Positions 15,369 to 23,040 of a DNA stretch of 27,651 nucleotides are shown in pieces. The stretch spans positions 1 through 27,651 of IMG/VR virus record IMGVR_UViG_3300009285_002527. The stretch is one strand, 5' to 3'. Source of the stretch: a virus. Positions within the stretch are counted from its first letter, which is position 1. The number at the start of each line of letters is the position of its first letter. Made by a program: the position numbers and the translations under genes. The notes under the pieces were generated by a model. The model searched no databases and was not told where the DNA came from. It was given only the letters and a program-made list of their open reading frames with translations.

Positions 15369-15716
15369 CTATAAATTAGTTTGCAGGGAGGACATCGAAG
15401 TCGCAGGGGTAAACAGCATTATGACCGCCTTAAGGCTGGCCACGTCGCTGCGCAGATAAATCGCGTTCTGGGTCCAGCTTCGCCGAGTGGCGGACATATC
15501 TTGGTAGACCGAACCAGCGGCATCTTGTTGCACGACGACATAGCCGACATCATTATAGTGTTCAGGATCTAGTTCGCGGTTGATTGCCACATCCACCCCC
15601 GGGGTGGCCGAGAACTCGACATACTTGAAAACATGTCTACCGAAAGGCACCTGGCGCTGGATGTTATCCGTGGTGCGCAGGATATTGAGGGCGAGCTGTT
15701 CACTGATGCCCTTCAT
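15369..15716 (-). CDS. Small conserved-looking virion protein (115 aa)
   Basis: The ATG overlaps the previous stop as TAATG, and its own TAG overlaps the ribosome binding site of the fibre gene (TATAGGAG). The protein has an N-terminal helix (EQLALNILRTTDNIQRQV), then beta-type sequence with VGYVVVQQDAAGSVYQD and LKAVIMLFTPA. No known domain is recognised. Its place between the nozzle-like protein and the fibre suggests a fibre-attachment or tail-tip component (inference). Confidence 0.75.
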   Translation of the reverse strand: MKGISEQLALNILRTTDNIQRQVPFGRHVFKYVEFSATPGVDVAINRELDPEHYNDVGYVVVQQDAAGSVYQDMSATRRSWTQNAIYLRSDVASLKAVIMLFTPATSMSSLQTNL

Positions 15717-17803
15717 TAGTGCAACCTGTCAGACTTGACTTCGCCCGCTACGCCTAATGCGTAACAGGTTATCTCTTGGATGGGCGATCTGGAACGAATG
15801 CGCAGCTTTATAGCTGAGGCCGTACGGCCGATGCGAAGGCGGGCATGGGCTAGGGGCCTGGACGAACCCCATACGTCAATCCCCCACAGGAAGGCTCCCC
15901 AGAGGGCGCCGCCAGATGAAGCGCTGAAGCTTAGGGTTTGGCTGCTAGAGCTGGCAAACTCCAGAAAGGTATCGATGTAGATTGTAGCGTTGGCATCTAG
16001 CAGCGCATAGGCATGCTTGAAGCGCTTCTTCCAGAACCGGGGCTGGGCTAGCAGCCATCCCGTTTCCCACTGCCAGTCCGGGCTGCCGATGACATAAGTC
16101 CAGCCGGTCGTTACGGTCAGGGCTGCCGGGGTTATGGTCAGCTGGGTAGCAGTGTTGGCAGTAATACGCCTGCGAACTGTTTCATTCACAGGTCCAATGA
16201 ATATGACTGTGCGCTCGACCAGCCCGCCGCCCGTGGTGTCGAATGTAGCGGTAGAGTCGCTGAAGGTTGTGGTGCTGCCGCTCGAAGTCAAAGTGCCTTC
16301 GTAAGTAGTGTCTTCATCGACACCATCCAGGTAGCCGGTGCCGAACTTGAATACCTGGCCTTCGTAGCCGCCAAAGTAAACCCACGGCCTGATGGAGGTT
16401 TCGTCATCTATCACCGCCATCGAGGCTACGTCGAAGGGATCCCACTTGCTGCTACAGAACCTGCCGACATGGTAGTTGAATGGAATAATTCGAGTATTTC
16501 GGGTCTGCAATACCTCGGGCACTGACACCAGAATCTGCGCGTTGATGCTATCGACTGTGGCGCAGGCCCCGCCGAAATATGCAATATTCAATGAATCCGG
16601 GCTGAAGGTTCGCGCCAGGAAGATCTGGCCTAGGGCTTCAACTTGGCCGAGGGAAGCCATCCTGATGAGCCCAGTGGATGACAGCCAGTATAAAGCGCCT
16701 TCGGCTGCCACAATTGTGCGGAACGACTCGCAGCCCGTGTCGGGTACTAGAATCCGCAATTCCCAGTTGCCCGGCTCGCCAAACAACCCATAGACCGATT
16801 TGGTCTTGAAGATAATTAAACACTCGAAGGCTGCAATAATGCCTGTAATTCGCTGGCCATCGTTGGGGTTGATAGGCTCATAACTCTCGGGATCGAAGGC
16901 CTCAGGCTTTTCGATCTTTGAATAGTAGAGCTTGGTGTCGTCGGCTGCGAAGAGTCTCGACTGGTGGCGCTCAAGGTAGCGAATCGTGGCAGGCGGCGGG
17001 TCGTTTTCGGCAGTGTCGGGGGCCTGCGTTATGAGGCTGGCATCGGTGAAATCCAGCGTAATCGTTGTGCTGGTGTTGTCTGCAATCGTACCTGCCCGAT
17101 AGAAGACCGACATCGTGGCGGTGTTACGCACGTAGATGTATCGATGGGTAACTTGGGCGTCACTACTGACAGGCACCGCTGTAACATCGATTTTATCGCT
17201 GGTAGCTGTAACTGTTGCGGTGGCAGTGTCGCTGGCCGAGCTTTCGTGTCCGGTGGCAGAGTTGTAGTAGGTTACTCTAAGTTCATAGGTTCCGTTTGGC
17301 GAACCCGCCGCCCCGACTGCTCCAGCCATTGCTCCGACCGTTGGCCGGGTAATCCCGAAGCTTGTAACCGTTGTGCCATCGAACTTCTTGAGATCAACCC
17401 CGTTGGCGAAGAAGCATAGATTGTTTACTGTGGCGAAGTCTGGGTAGTAGGTGCCTGCCGTAAAGGGCGAAGGAGTTGCAGCTGCGGCTGCAGAGGCGGT
17501 TCCGGCCGAAAGCTTGTCCAACCTACCGCCATCGCTAACCATCAGATGATATTGGGTGGTCGTGCCCGAGCTGATAGTCTTATAGGCATATTGGCCAATG
17601 ATTGCAGGGGTGCCTGTAATCGGCGTGACATTACCAATCGCGCAGCCAAACCTTCGCCGGATAGCCACCCGGCCGCTGCCTACGCCCACAAACATGCTAT
17701 TGAACCCTAGAGGGGAGGCGTTTTCAGGCAGCCTATCCTCCTCTAGGGAAGTGTTAACCCCCTCGGCCCAGTCTTCCTGCGTGATGCTGAGGACTTCACC
17801 CAT
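15716..17803 (-). CDS. Large tail / nozzle-like structural protein (695 aa)
   Basis: The N-terminus has VGSGRVAIRRRFGC, a Gly/Arg-rich start seen in large phage tail-stem proteins. The body has repeated beta blades with recurrent short motifs (GQYAYKTI, YHLMVSDG, NNLCFFANG, SRLFAADDTKLYYS, KSVYGLFGEPGNWE, ALYWLSSTGLI), suggesting a beta-propeller. Residues about 165-265 and 485-560 are Thr/Ser-rich beta insertions. The design recalls tail-nozzle or tail-tubular-B proteins, or the P22 gp10-type stabilisation protein, of podoviruses. I cannot choose between these without a search. The gene follows the adaptor-like gene by 1 nt, a common order in podovirus tails. Confidence 0.75.
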   Translation of the reverse strand: MGEVLSITQEDWAEGVNTSLEEDRLPENASPLGFNSMFVGVGSGRVAIRRRFGCAIGNVTPITGTPAIIGQYAYKTISSGTTTQYHLMVSDGGRLDKLSAGTASAAAAATPSPFTAGTYYPDFATVNNLCFFANGVDLKKFDGTTVTSFGITRPTVGAMAGAVGAAGSPNGTYELRVTYYNSATGHESSASDTATATVTATSDKIDVTAVPVSSDAQVTHRYIYVRNTATMSVFYRAGTIADNTSTTITLDFTDASLITQAPDTAENDPPPATIRYLERHQSRLFAADDTKLYYSKIEKPEAFDPESYEPINPNDGQRITGIIAAFECLIIFKTKSVYGLFGEPGNWELRILVPDTGCESFRTIVAAEGALYWLSSTGLIRMASLGQVEALGQIFLARTFSPDSLNIAYFGGACATVDSINAQILVSVPEVLQTRNTRIIPFNYHVGRFCSSKWDPFDVASMAVIDDETSIRPWVYFGGYEGQVFKFGTGYLDGVDEDTTYEGTLTSSGSTTTFSDSTATFDTTGGGLVERTVIFIGPVNETVRRRITANTATQLTITPAALTVTTGWTYVIGSPDWQWETGWLLAQPRFWKKRFKHAYALLDANATIYIDTFLEFASSSSQTLSFSASSGGALWGAFLWGIDVWGSSRPLAHARLRIGRTASAIKLRIRSRSPIQEITCYALGVAGEVKSDRLH

Positions 17804-17804
17804 G

Positions 17805-18761
17805 TTAGCTCCAGTAGTCGTCGTCTTCGATGTCGCGGACCCGGCGGGGTTCGGCAGCTACGGTCGAGCCGTCGAGGAAAGTCTGACCAAGGGAAGTTTC
17901 GAGCTTGGTACGCTGGTCGGTCCAGGCCGCTAGCCGAGACTCTGAAATATCGCCATCGTAGGCTGCCATCAGGATCAGCGCATCCCATAGCAGGAGATCG
18001 GCGAATTCATCGGGTAGGTCAGGGATGTCGGCGGCTTGGGTGAAGCGCTTAGGCTTGCGGTAGAATCGGTATTCGATGACATCGGCCGAGGTGGGAGTCC
18101 ATAACAGTTCAATCTGCGGGTAGCTGCGGCTGTGTTCTGCAGGCCTAAGGGTTAGCAGCGTAGTAGCGGCTGAATCGGTTAGGGTTAGGGTTCCGGCCCA
18201 GTCGCTGGTTTTGGTAATCGAAATAATCCCGCCTGCGTCGAAGACTGTGGAGGTGGGCACCGGGGTCAGACCCAAAGGTGTAACGGTTTCGGTGACCTCA
18301 ACACCATCGATAACCCCAGTGATATAAACATCATAGGCTGATCCGGTATCGCCAGCATTCGAGCTGACAATCGTCATGACGCTATCGAGGGTTGATTGAG
18401 CAGCTACTGGCGACGGCTCTACGAAAACATACCGCTTACCGATGTTGTCGGTCAGCCACCGCACACCTGAGTCCTGCACCTCACGCCAAGGCATTTCAAC
18501 TAAGTATTCGTTGTTCGTGCGATTGAATACATACAACATCTTGCCTGTCTGTGAGTGCAGGATATAACGACGTTGGCCCGATACTAGACTGAACGTTTCG
18601 GGCTGGCGCCACAGCATGAAGCTATATTGATTCTCGGTACAGCGCTGGCGATGGGCCATCGTCAAGGCTGCAGTGATATTATCATAGGTCTCAGTGGTGT
18701 TGTCGGTCTCGTCGAGCCACTTGAGGACATCCGTGCGGAGGTCGCCGAGGGTTTTTGGCAT
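17805..18761 (-). CDS. Head-tail adaptor-like protein (318 aa)
   Basis: The N-terminus is helical (LRTDVLKWLDETDNT, ITAALTMAHRQRCTENQYSF) and is followed by a beta region SGQRRYILHSQTGKMLYVF, as in phage adaptor or tail-tubular-A-type proteins. Residues about 120-215 are an inserted Thr/Val-rich beta domain (YDVYITGVIDGVEVTETVTP, then IISITKTSDWAGTLTL), a module often present in this class. The end returns to helices (DLPDEFADLLLWDALILMAA). It precedes the nozzle-like gene by 1 nt. The ribosome binding site is weak (TAGAG). Confidence 0.7.
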   Translation of the reverse strand: MPKTLGDLRTDVLKWLDETDNTTETYDNITAALTMAHRQRCTENQYSFMLWRQPETFSLVSGQRRYILHSQTGKMLYVFNRTNNEYLVEMPWREVQDSGVRWLTDNIGKRYVFVEPSPVAAQSTLDSVMTIVSSNAGDTGSAYDVYITGVIDGVEVTETVTPLGLTPVPTSTVFDAGGIISITKTSDWAGTLTLTDSAATTLLTLRPAEHSRSYPQIELLWTPTSADVIEYRFYRKPKRFTQAADIPDLPDEFADLLLWDALILMAAYDGDISESRLAAWTDQRTKLETSLGQTFLDGSTVAAEPRRVRDIEDDDYWS

Positions 18762-18775
18762 CGGAGTACTCTACA

Positions 18776-19138
18776 TTAACGGAAGTAAACCACTTCGATG
18801 GTTGCACCGCTAGAACCTACAGCGTTAATACACTGGAAAGCCTTGATGGACTGATAGCCGCTGATGGAGATAATATCGCCTACGGCTGCCAGAAAGCCAA
18901 CATCAGTAGTAGCTGTAGTTGTCGGTGTAGAACCATCAACTGTCCAATTGATCGTGGCGGTCTTGACTTGGATCAGCGCTTCCTCGGGATGCTTGACTCG
19001 GTCGTAGTGGTTATAGGTCGAGCTGACATTCGTGCCGGTGTCGTAGGTGGCTAGCGTAAGCCCCTTGGCCGAGGTCAGCGTCCCGACTGCTTCCCGCGCA
19101 TATGCCGGACGAGACCCGTTGATAAATACTGATGCCAT
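18776..19138 (-). CDS. Small virion protein, beta-rich (120 aa)
   Basis: Residues 1-35 (SVFINGSRPAYAREAVGTLT) and the rest are beta-type with many Thr, Ser and Val, and there is no coiled coil. A GGAGAG ribosome binding site precedes the ATG, and the upstream gene stops 1 nt away. Such a protein between capsid genes and adaptor is often a decoration, head-completion or minor tail component, but no family is recognised. Confidence 0.75.
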   Translation of the reverse strand: MASVFINGSRPAYAREAVGTLTSAKGLTLATYDTGTNVSSTYNHYDRVKHPEEALIQVKTATINWTVDGSTPTTTATTDVGFLAAVGDIISISGYQSIKAFQCINAVGSSGATIEVVYFR

Positions 19139-19139
19139 G

Positions 19140-19670
19140 TTATCTCTCCCACATATGCTCGCGGCCGGTGTAGCCTTTCACCGTGAAGCCTCCGAGCTGG
19201 TTAATGTTGTCTTTGGTAATGGATTCAATCGCGTTTGACGTATCACGCTGACGGCCTGCAGCAGCGGCAGCGGTGGCACGGTCGGCCTCGTCGCGAGCTT
19301 TCGACGGCCCATCCCGCAGCGGATCGATCATCCTAAGGTGCTGCATCAGCATATCGTTAAGGGGCCAGTGGCAGCTGCGGGTGAGCTTGCCGCATGCTGG
19401 GCAGGCTGTCTCGGCGAAGTCAAACACAGGTAGCTTGATGGTTTGGCTGCAGTGTTTGCAGCCTTCGCGATCTCCGGGTGCAATGGTAAGGACCAGAGCA
19501 TACCCGTCCCTGGCCCGAATCCATTGATCGTTCATTTCGCTGCCGGGGCGGGCTGGCAGACTGGCTCGGCCAACTTTTTCCTCCAGCATCCATTGATGGT
19601 CGAGTTGGCTCCAGCGCAGCCTCAATCTACCGCCAAACTCCTGCTGCAGCCGGTCAGCGAATGCCTGCAT
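19140..19670 (-). CDS. CxxC zinc-ribbon-like protein in virion block (176 aa)
   Basis: Four cysteines in CKHC (C71, C74) and CPAC (C90, C93) form a probable zinc ribbon. The N-terminus (FADRLQQEFGGRLRLRWSQL) is helical, and the C-terminal third is Ala/Arg/Asp-rich. ATG at 19670 overlaps the preceding TGA by 1 nt; a TTG three bases upstream is an alternative start. I recognise a general phage zinc-ribbon layout but no named family. Its role among structural genes is unknown. Confidence 0.75.
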   Translation of the reverse strand: MQAFADRLQQEFGGRLRLRWSQLDHQWMLEEKVGRASLPARPGSEMNDQWIRARDGYALVLTIAPGDREGCKHCSQTIKLPVFDFAETACPACGKLTRSCHWPLNDMLMQHLRMIDPLRDGPSKARDEADRATAAAAAGRQRDTSNAIESITKDNINQLGGFTVKGYTGREHMWER

Positions 19671-19891
19671 CAAGCACCCCCCGGAACGTCGCCCTCGCAG
19701 TGGATGGTAACACTGTCGCCGATAGTATCGACTGCGAACTTACCCTCTAGAATCTCGCCCTTGTTCAGCTCGTCGGCCAGGTAGTCGATAAACTCCAAAG
19801 CCCCCGTGATTCGCTGAAGGTTACTCACGTAGGCCTCGCGGTGCTCAATCAGCTTTCGCCGTTCGTTTGCCAGGGTGTCTAGGGTAATCAT
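19670..19891 (-). CDS. Small coiled-coil protein (73 aa)
   Basis: ATG at 19891 lies 1 nt after the upstream stop with GAGGAC before it, and is preferred over an in-frame start 36 nt upstream that overlaps the previous gene. Residues 5-45 are a helix (LDTLANERRKLIEHREAYVS and on) with heptad-like spacing, and the end is a short beta-type tail. Similar small helical proteins occur next to the 102-aa gene in other phages, as far as I know without assigned function. Confidence 0.75.
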   Translation of the reverse strand: MITLDTLANERRKLIEHREAYVSNLQRITGALEFIDYLADELNKGEILEGKFAVDTIGDSVTIHCEGDVPGGA

Positions 19892-19892
19892 C

Positions 19893-20201
19893 TTAGTCCT
19901 CCACGAATCGGTCGTAAAGGTCCACATATTGGGTAGTTAGCTTATCGCTGTCACTGAGCTTTTTGAGGGTATTGGCGATAAGCTTGGAGCCTTTGCTGCC
20001 AATTTCGACCTCTTTGGTCTGGCCTTCGCCCGGGGTCCATGTAACCTTCCCCCCGTCGCTAACCAGGCCAAAGTCCTTGTGGTCCTGCTCCGAGAAGCTT
20101 AGGTCTTCACGCAGCTGTCGCACGATGCGCAGGGTCGTGATATCCCCCTCGGCGGGTAGCACGTTGAGCAGCAGAATACGATCCATGATTCCTAGTTCCA
20201 T
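19893..20201 (-). CDS. Conserved phage protein of unknown function (102 aa)
   Basis: ATG at 20201 is chosen because AAGGAG lies 9 nt upstream; the longer in-frame start at 20237 lies within the leader hairpin. The protein begins MELGIMDRILLLNVLPAEGD and contains TLRIVRQLREDLSFSEQDHK and KEVEIGSKGSKLIANTLKKL. This matches a small protein seen in many tailed phages, as far as I recall, whose function is unknown. It is the first gene after the internal promoter. Confidence 0.82.
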   Translation of the reverse strand: MELGIMDRILLLNVLPAEGDITTLRIVRQLREDLSFSEQDHKDFGLVSDGGKVTWTPGEGQTKEVEIGSKGSKLIANTLKKLSDSDKLTTQYVDLYDRFVED

Positions 20202-20223
20202 ACGATTCGACTCCTTGAAAGGT

Positions 20224-20246
20224 GGGGCAGACGACATGCCTGCCCC
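20224..20246 (-). promoter_or_regulatory. 5'-leader stem-loop
   Basis: GGGGCAG and CTGCCCC pair perfectly (7 bp) around a 9-nt loop. It lies between the predicted start (about 20252) and the AAGGAG ribosome binding site, so new transcripts would begin almost directly with this hairpin. There is no U-run after it, so a terminator is less likely than an RNA-stabilising 5' stem. Confidence 0.6.
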
Positions 20247-20258
20247 TTTGATAATCTG

Positions 20259-20264
20259 ACTCTA
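20259..20264 (-). promoter_or_regulatory. -10 box of internal promoter (extended)
   Basis: The minus strand reads TAGAGT (four of six matches to TATAAT), preceded by TGA to give an extended TGn -10 element. Expected start is near 20252, just 5' of a 7-bp hairpin and about 50 nt before the ATG at 20201. Confidence 0.65.
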
Positions 20265-20281
20265 TCACACTCAGGTTTGGA

Positions 20282-20287
20282 TGTCAA
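20282..20287 (-). promoter_or_regulatory. -35 box of internal promoter
   Basis: The minus strand reads TTGACA, a perfect -35. It contains the TGA stop codon (20286-20284) of the 65-aa gene. It is 17 bp from the -10 at 20264-20259. Confidence 0.75.
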
Positions 20288-20481
20288 GCCTCGGGCGTTT
20301 CGGTAATTTCGACCCGGATCTTAACTATCCACTGTTTGCCTGTCGGTGGCCCTTCATGGAGAATATCTCCATCCGGGCTGCCGGTGATTTGCACTCTAAG
20401 TTTGGCCGGAGACAGGAGTGTAATAGTCTCCCATCCCTGAAGCCAGCGTCGAGCCGGTTGGTCGATATTGTCAAGCAGCAT
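20284..20481 (-). CDS. Small unknown protein (65 aa)
   Basis: ATG at 20481 is 4 nt after the stop of the 381-aa gene, so it is preferred over a longer in-frame start inside that gene. The protein starts MLLDNIDQPARRWLQGWETI and has a basic beta-type middle and an acidic end (EITETPEA). No domain is recognised. Its TGA is part of the -35 box of the promoter for the following block. Confidence 0.7.
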   Translation of the reverse strand: MLLDNIDQPARRWLQGWETITLLSPAKLRVQITGSPDGDILHEGPPTGKQWIVKIRVEITETPEA

Positions 20482-20485
20482 TGGC

Positions 20486-21631
20486 TTAAGCCGTAAACAA
20501 CGAGATGTACTTAGTCCCGGCAGGGGTCTGAACTGCGATATAACCCGCCGCCGTGGTGCCGGGCGATCCGGCATCTGTCAAAAATCCGGCTGCATCCTCG
20601 AAATTGAACAACACCGGCATCCGACCGCCGTTGTAAATCGTGAAGCAACCATCGTTCGCCACAGTGCCGTTGTGCGAGACCCTTGCAAGATAAGATCCTG
20701 CGCCAGCCTTGGCAGCAGCATGCGTATCCACCCACAACGACCAGTCCCGCCCCGAGCTGCCTGTATCGGTCAGATCGGTGCAGGAGTAGAGGCCACAAAG
20801 GATGTTGTCAGCGCCCGTCTGGGCATTGGCACCCGGCTGAGCGTATCCCTGCACCGCGTACAGGTTCCCGTATTCAGCGATGTTTGCCGAAGCTGAGAAG
20901 TTGCCCGCAACAATCCCGCCGGTCGAATCGGCGTCACTGCGCGCACGGATGCGCAACGTCGCATAATCGCCAGAGGCTGCGCTCGAAGAGCACAGCAACT
21001 TAAAGGCCGTACCGCCGACCGCTGAGTGGTCAACCCACGTGCTACCTGTGGTCACCAACGAACCGTTGGTCTCGGTGGAGGGCACAACGCCTGAGAAGTC
21101 AATGGCATTCGGTGAGGTGACCGCCAGTTTGCCCGCCATTGTGAGCACGCCTGCTGTGTGCGTCAGCGTGACGTTGCCGTTGTTGAAGTTAATCACCGCG
21201 CCCGACGCCAGGAACAGGTCCGACCACATCAGCGACGTGGTACCCAAAGCGTTGCCATCGCTGGCACCCGGCGAGAAAGCCCCGGCCGCGATGTTCAGCT
21301 CAATCGCCCCGCCCACCGCCACGCCGATGTTGTCGGCGCCGATACGATAAATCCCAGCGTCGAGGTCCGAACTGAAGGTGATCGAAGGGGCTGCGGCCGT
21401 ACCGTCTGCAAACTCGGTCTTCGTAACCGCACCACTCATGACAACCGTTCCGGTGAAGGTCTTGTCGCCGGTAATGGTCTGAGTCGAACTCAGGTCCACA
21501 CACGTGCGCATCGTACCATCGGGGTTGAACTGCAGAACCAGATCCGTGGTATCGACCTTGATACCTGCGAACCCCGGCCCATAGCCAATCCCAAGGTCAT
21601 CGTCGCGCTTGATGATCTTATTCGTAGGCAT
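20486..21631 (-). CDS. Fibre-like virion protein next to capsid gene (381 aa)
   Basis: The N-terminus (MPTNKIIKRDDDLGIGYGP) is short and charged. Residues 40-190 have shaft-like beta repeats (QTITGDKTFTGTVVMSGAV, NGNVTLTHTAGVLTMAGKL) of the sort found in phage fibres, with a long Thr/Ala/Gly-rich globular region after. The C-terminal sequence GYIAVQTPAGTKYISLFTA resembles ends of other phage fibre-type proteins. It sits directly after the major capsid gene with a TAGGAG ribosome binding site, so a head fibre, decoration or minor fibre is more likely than the main receptor-binding fibre, which is at 15359-12981. Confidence 0.75.
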   Translation of the reverse strand: MPTNKIIKRDDDLGIGYGPGFAGIKVDTTDLVLQFNPDGTMRTCVDLSSTQTITGDKTFTGTVVMSGAVTKTEFADGTAAAPSITFSSDLDAGIYRIGADNIGVAVGGAIELNIAAGAFSPGASDGNALGTTSLMWSDLFLASGAVINFNNGNVTLTHTAGVLTMAGKLAVTSPNAIDFSGVVPSTETNGSLVTTGSTWVDHSAVGGTAFKLLCSSSAASGDYATLRIRARSDADSTGGIVAGNFSASANIAEYGNLYAVQGYAQPGANAQTGADNILCGLYSCTDLTDTGSSGRDWSLWVDTHAAAKAGAGSYLARVSHNGTVANDGCFTIYNGGRMPVLFNFEDAAGFLTDAGSPGTTAAGYIAVQTPAGTKYISLFTA

Positions 21632-21655
21632 TCTATAATCTCCTAGTGCCCTGGT

Positions 21656-21675
21656 CCGGCTGCCACCACAGCCGG
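21656..21675 (-). promoter_or_regulatory. Leader hairpin before 381-aa gene
   Basis: CCGGCTG and CAGCCGG pair perfectly (7 bp) with a 6-nt loop. It ends about 25 nt before the ATG at 21631 and lies 5' of the TAGGAG ribosome binding site. Confidence 0.6.
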
Positions 21676-21743
21676 GTTAGGGGCGAAGGGTTGAGTTATC
21701 GATGGTGGTCGGGGGTTGGAGCAACAGGCTCCGTGTCAACTGT

Positions 21744-21774
21744 TTTTACGCTTCATGTAGAAGAAGCGCTAAAA
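21744..21774 (-). terminator. Hairpin just after capsid gene
   Basis: The minus strand shows TTTTA(G)CGCTTC pairing with GAAGCGTAAAA: an 11-bp stem with one bulge and an 8-nt loop, about 10 nt after the capsid stop at 21781. It has no clear U-run on the minus strand, so this is a candidate attenuator, RNA-processing site or 3' stabiliser. A smaller hairpin GGAGC/GCTCC follows at about 21718-21732. Confidence 0.5.
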
Positions 21775-21780
21775 CGTTAA

Positions 21781-23013
21781 CTAATCGTTTAGATCTTCGA
21801 GTTTTCCGTTCGCGTTCCGTGCGGTAACTCCTAAGTTCATGTAGCTGAACAGCACAGCCTCGTAAGCATCGTAGCCACTCACCCGGCTGAGAGTCTGACC
21901 GTCTTTATCCATCCAGTCGAAGTCACTGGTCCGATAGAGCTTCAGCGTATCGGGAACGATGTAATAGATCGATCCCCGGCGGCACTGCGGATCAGGCACC
22001 AAAGGCGTACCATTAAACTCCACAGCCTTGAACCCGCCGTCGAGAGTCATCGTGTTGACGAATCTCTTGTCGGCCACTAGGAGGCTGACATACTTGTCGC
22101 GGATCGGATAGTTGCAGAGCATGAACTCCACATCCTTTTCCGAGTAGTCGCTGTTCATCGCGATGGACGACAGCGGATCCTGCATCAGGGCCAGCGTTAG
22201 GTCACGCTTCGTGCCCGAGTTGCCAAAGATCTGAGCCTTCCACCAAGGATGCGATGCCACGGCTAGGCCTTCCAGCCCACCCGATAGCAGCGGCGGGTTA
22301 CCATCGTCGATAATCCCCTCAATCCCCATCATCTGGTAGCCGAGGGTGTTGGCCAGGACCAAGTAGTCGGTATCGGCCGAACCGCTAACTGTCCCGGTGA
22401 AGGTCATCGCGTAGTTCGTCGCTGCCTTGGCGCCGAGCGTGCAGACAATATCGTTGCCTAGGACCGTCGCGTTGTCGGTTGCGTCGATGAGGTCGCAGGT
22501 GATCGTGCCTGCTGAGGGCAGATGCACGAAGGCATTCCCCTGACCGTCGTCGATGGTAACGCCCGAGGCGTCATCAGCGCCCGTCCAGAAGGCCAACGCA
22601 TCGGTGCCATCGCCTAGGAGCTGGCGGTTGACCGCACGCTGCTGGTCGCGAGTCAGGCCACGAATCTCGCCTTCGATAGCCGTAACGAAGGCGCCTGCGT
22701 TGTCGCGGGCCGCACGAATAGTCGGACCCGAAACCTGAATCCTGCCGTACTGATAAGCGTTCGGTACGACCGCAACCTCGTAGCCTTGCTGCCCAGCGGT
22801 TGGCAGCGCCCCACCATCAGCCCGGCCCGACCCGGCGCTGACGTTGCGCGAAGTGTGCAGCGGAATGGTGAACTGTTTACCGCTGACATCAACATACCCA
22901 CCCTCGCGCTGAATGCGCTTCAGGAGAATCGTGCTGTTGTTGAGCTGATCGCGAATCGGCCCCAGGTATCGAACCTTGAGGATATTCGCAGCTGCTGAAA
23001 GATCGAAAGCCAT
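21781..23013 (-). CDS. Major capsid protein, HK97-like fold (410 aa)
   Basis: The N-terminus (LKVRYLGPIRDQLNNSTILL) and the pattern of helix, long beta region and helical C-terminal part with a late KLYRTSDFDWMDKDG match a phage major capsid protein. Residues about 145-245 form a beta-rich insertion (GVTIDDGQGN to LVLANTLGYQ) like the insertion domains of P22-type coats. The C-terminus YEAVLFSYMNLGVTARNANG is typical. AAAGGAG lies 8-10 nt before the ATG. It directly follows the scaffold gene, the normal capsid assembly order. Which capsid family it belongs to needs a structural comparison. Confidence 0.9.
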   Translation of the reverse strand: MAFDLSAAANILKVRYLGPIRDQLNNSTILLKRIQREGGYVDVSGKQFTIPLHTSRNVSAGSGRADGGALPTAGQQGYEVAVVPNAYQYGRIQVSGPTIRAARDNAGAFVTAIEGEIRGLTRDQQRAVNRQLLGDGTDALAFWTGADDASGVTIDDGQGNAFVHLPSAGTITCDLIDATDNATVLGNDIVCTLGAKAATNYAMTFTGTVSGSADTDYLVLANTLGYQMMGIEGIIDDGNPPLLSGGLEGLAVASHPWWKAQIFGNSGTKRDLTLALMQDPLSSIAMNSDYSEKDVEFMLCNYPIRDKYVSLLVADKRFVNTMTLDGGFKAVEFNGTPLVPDPQCRRGSIYYIVPDTLKLYRTSDFDWMDKDGQTLSRVSGYDAYEAVLFSYMNLGVTARNANGKLEDLND

Positions 23014-23027
23014 TGTTGGACTCCTTT

Positions 23028-23040
23028 AGGCTTGCAGCCT
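23028..23040 (-). other. Small hairpin upstream of capsid gene
   Basis: The minus strand reads AGGCTGCAAGCCT, a 5-bp stem with a 3-nt loop. It lies just before AAAGGAG and the ATG at 23013, and overlaps the scaffold stop. A nearly identical element lies before the scaffold gene (24031-24041). Confidence 0.5.

Noticed and set aside
21711-21739. TTGACA at 21739-21734 as a promoter for the 381-aa gene
   Set aside because: The sequence 17 bp downstream is ACCCCC, with no -10 box.
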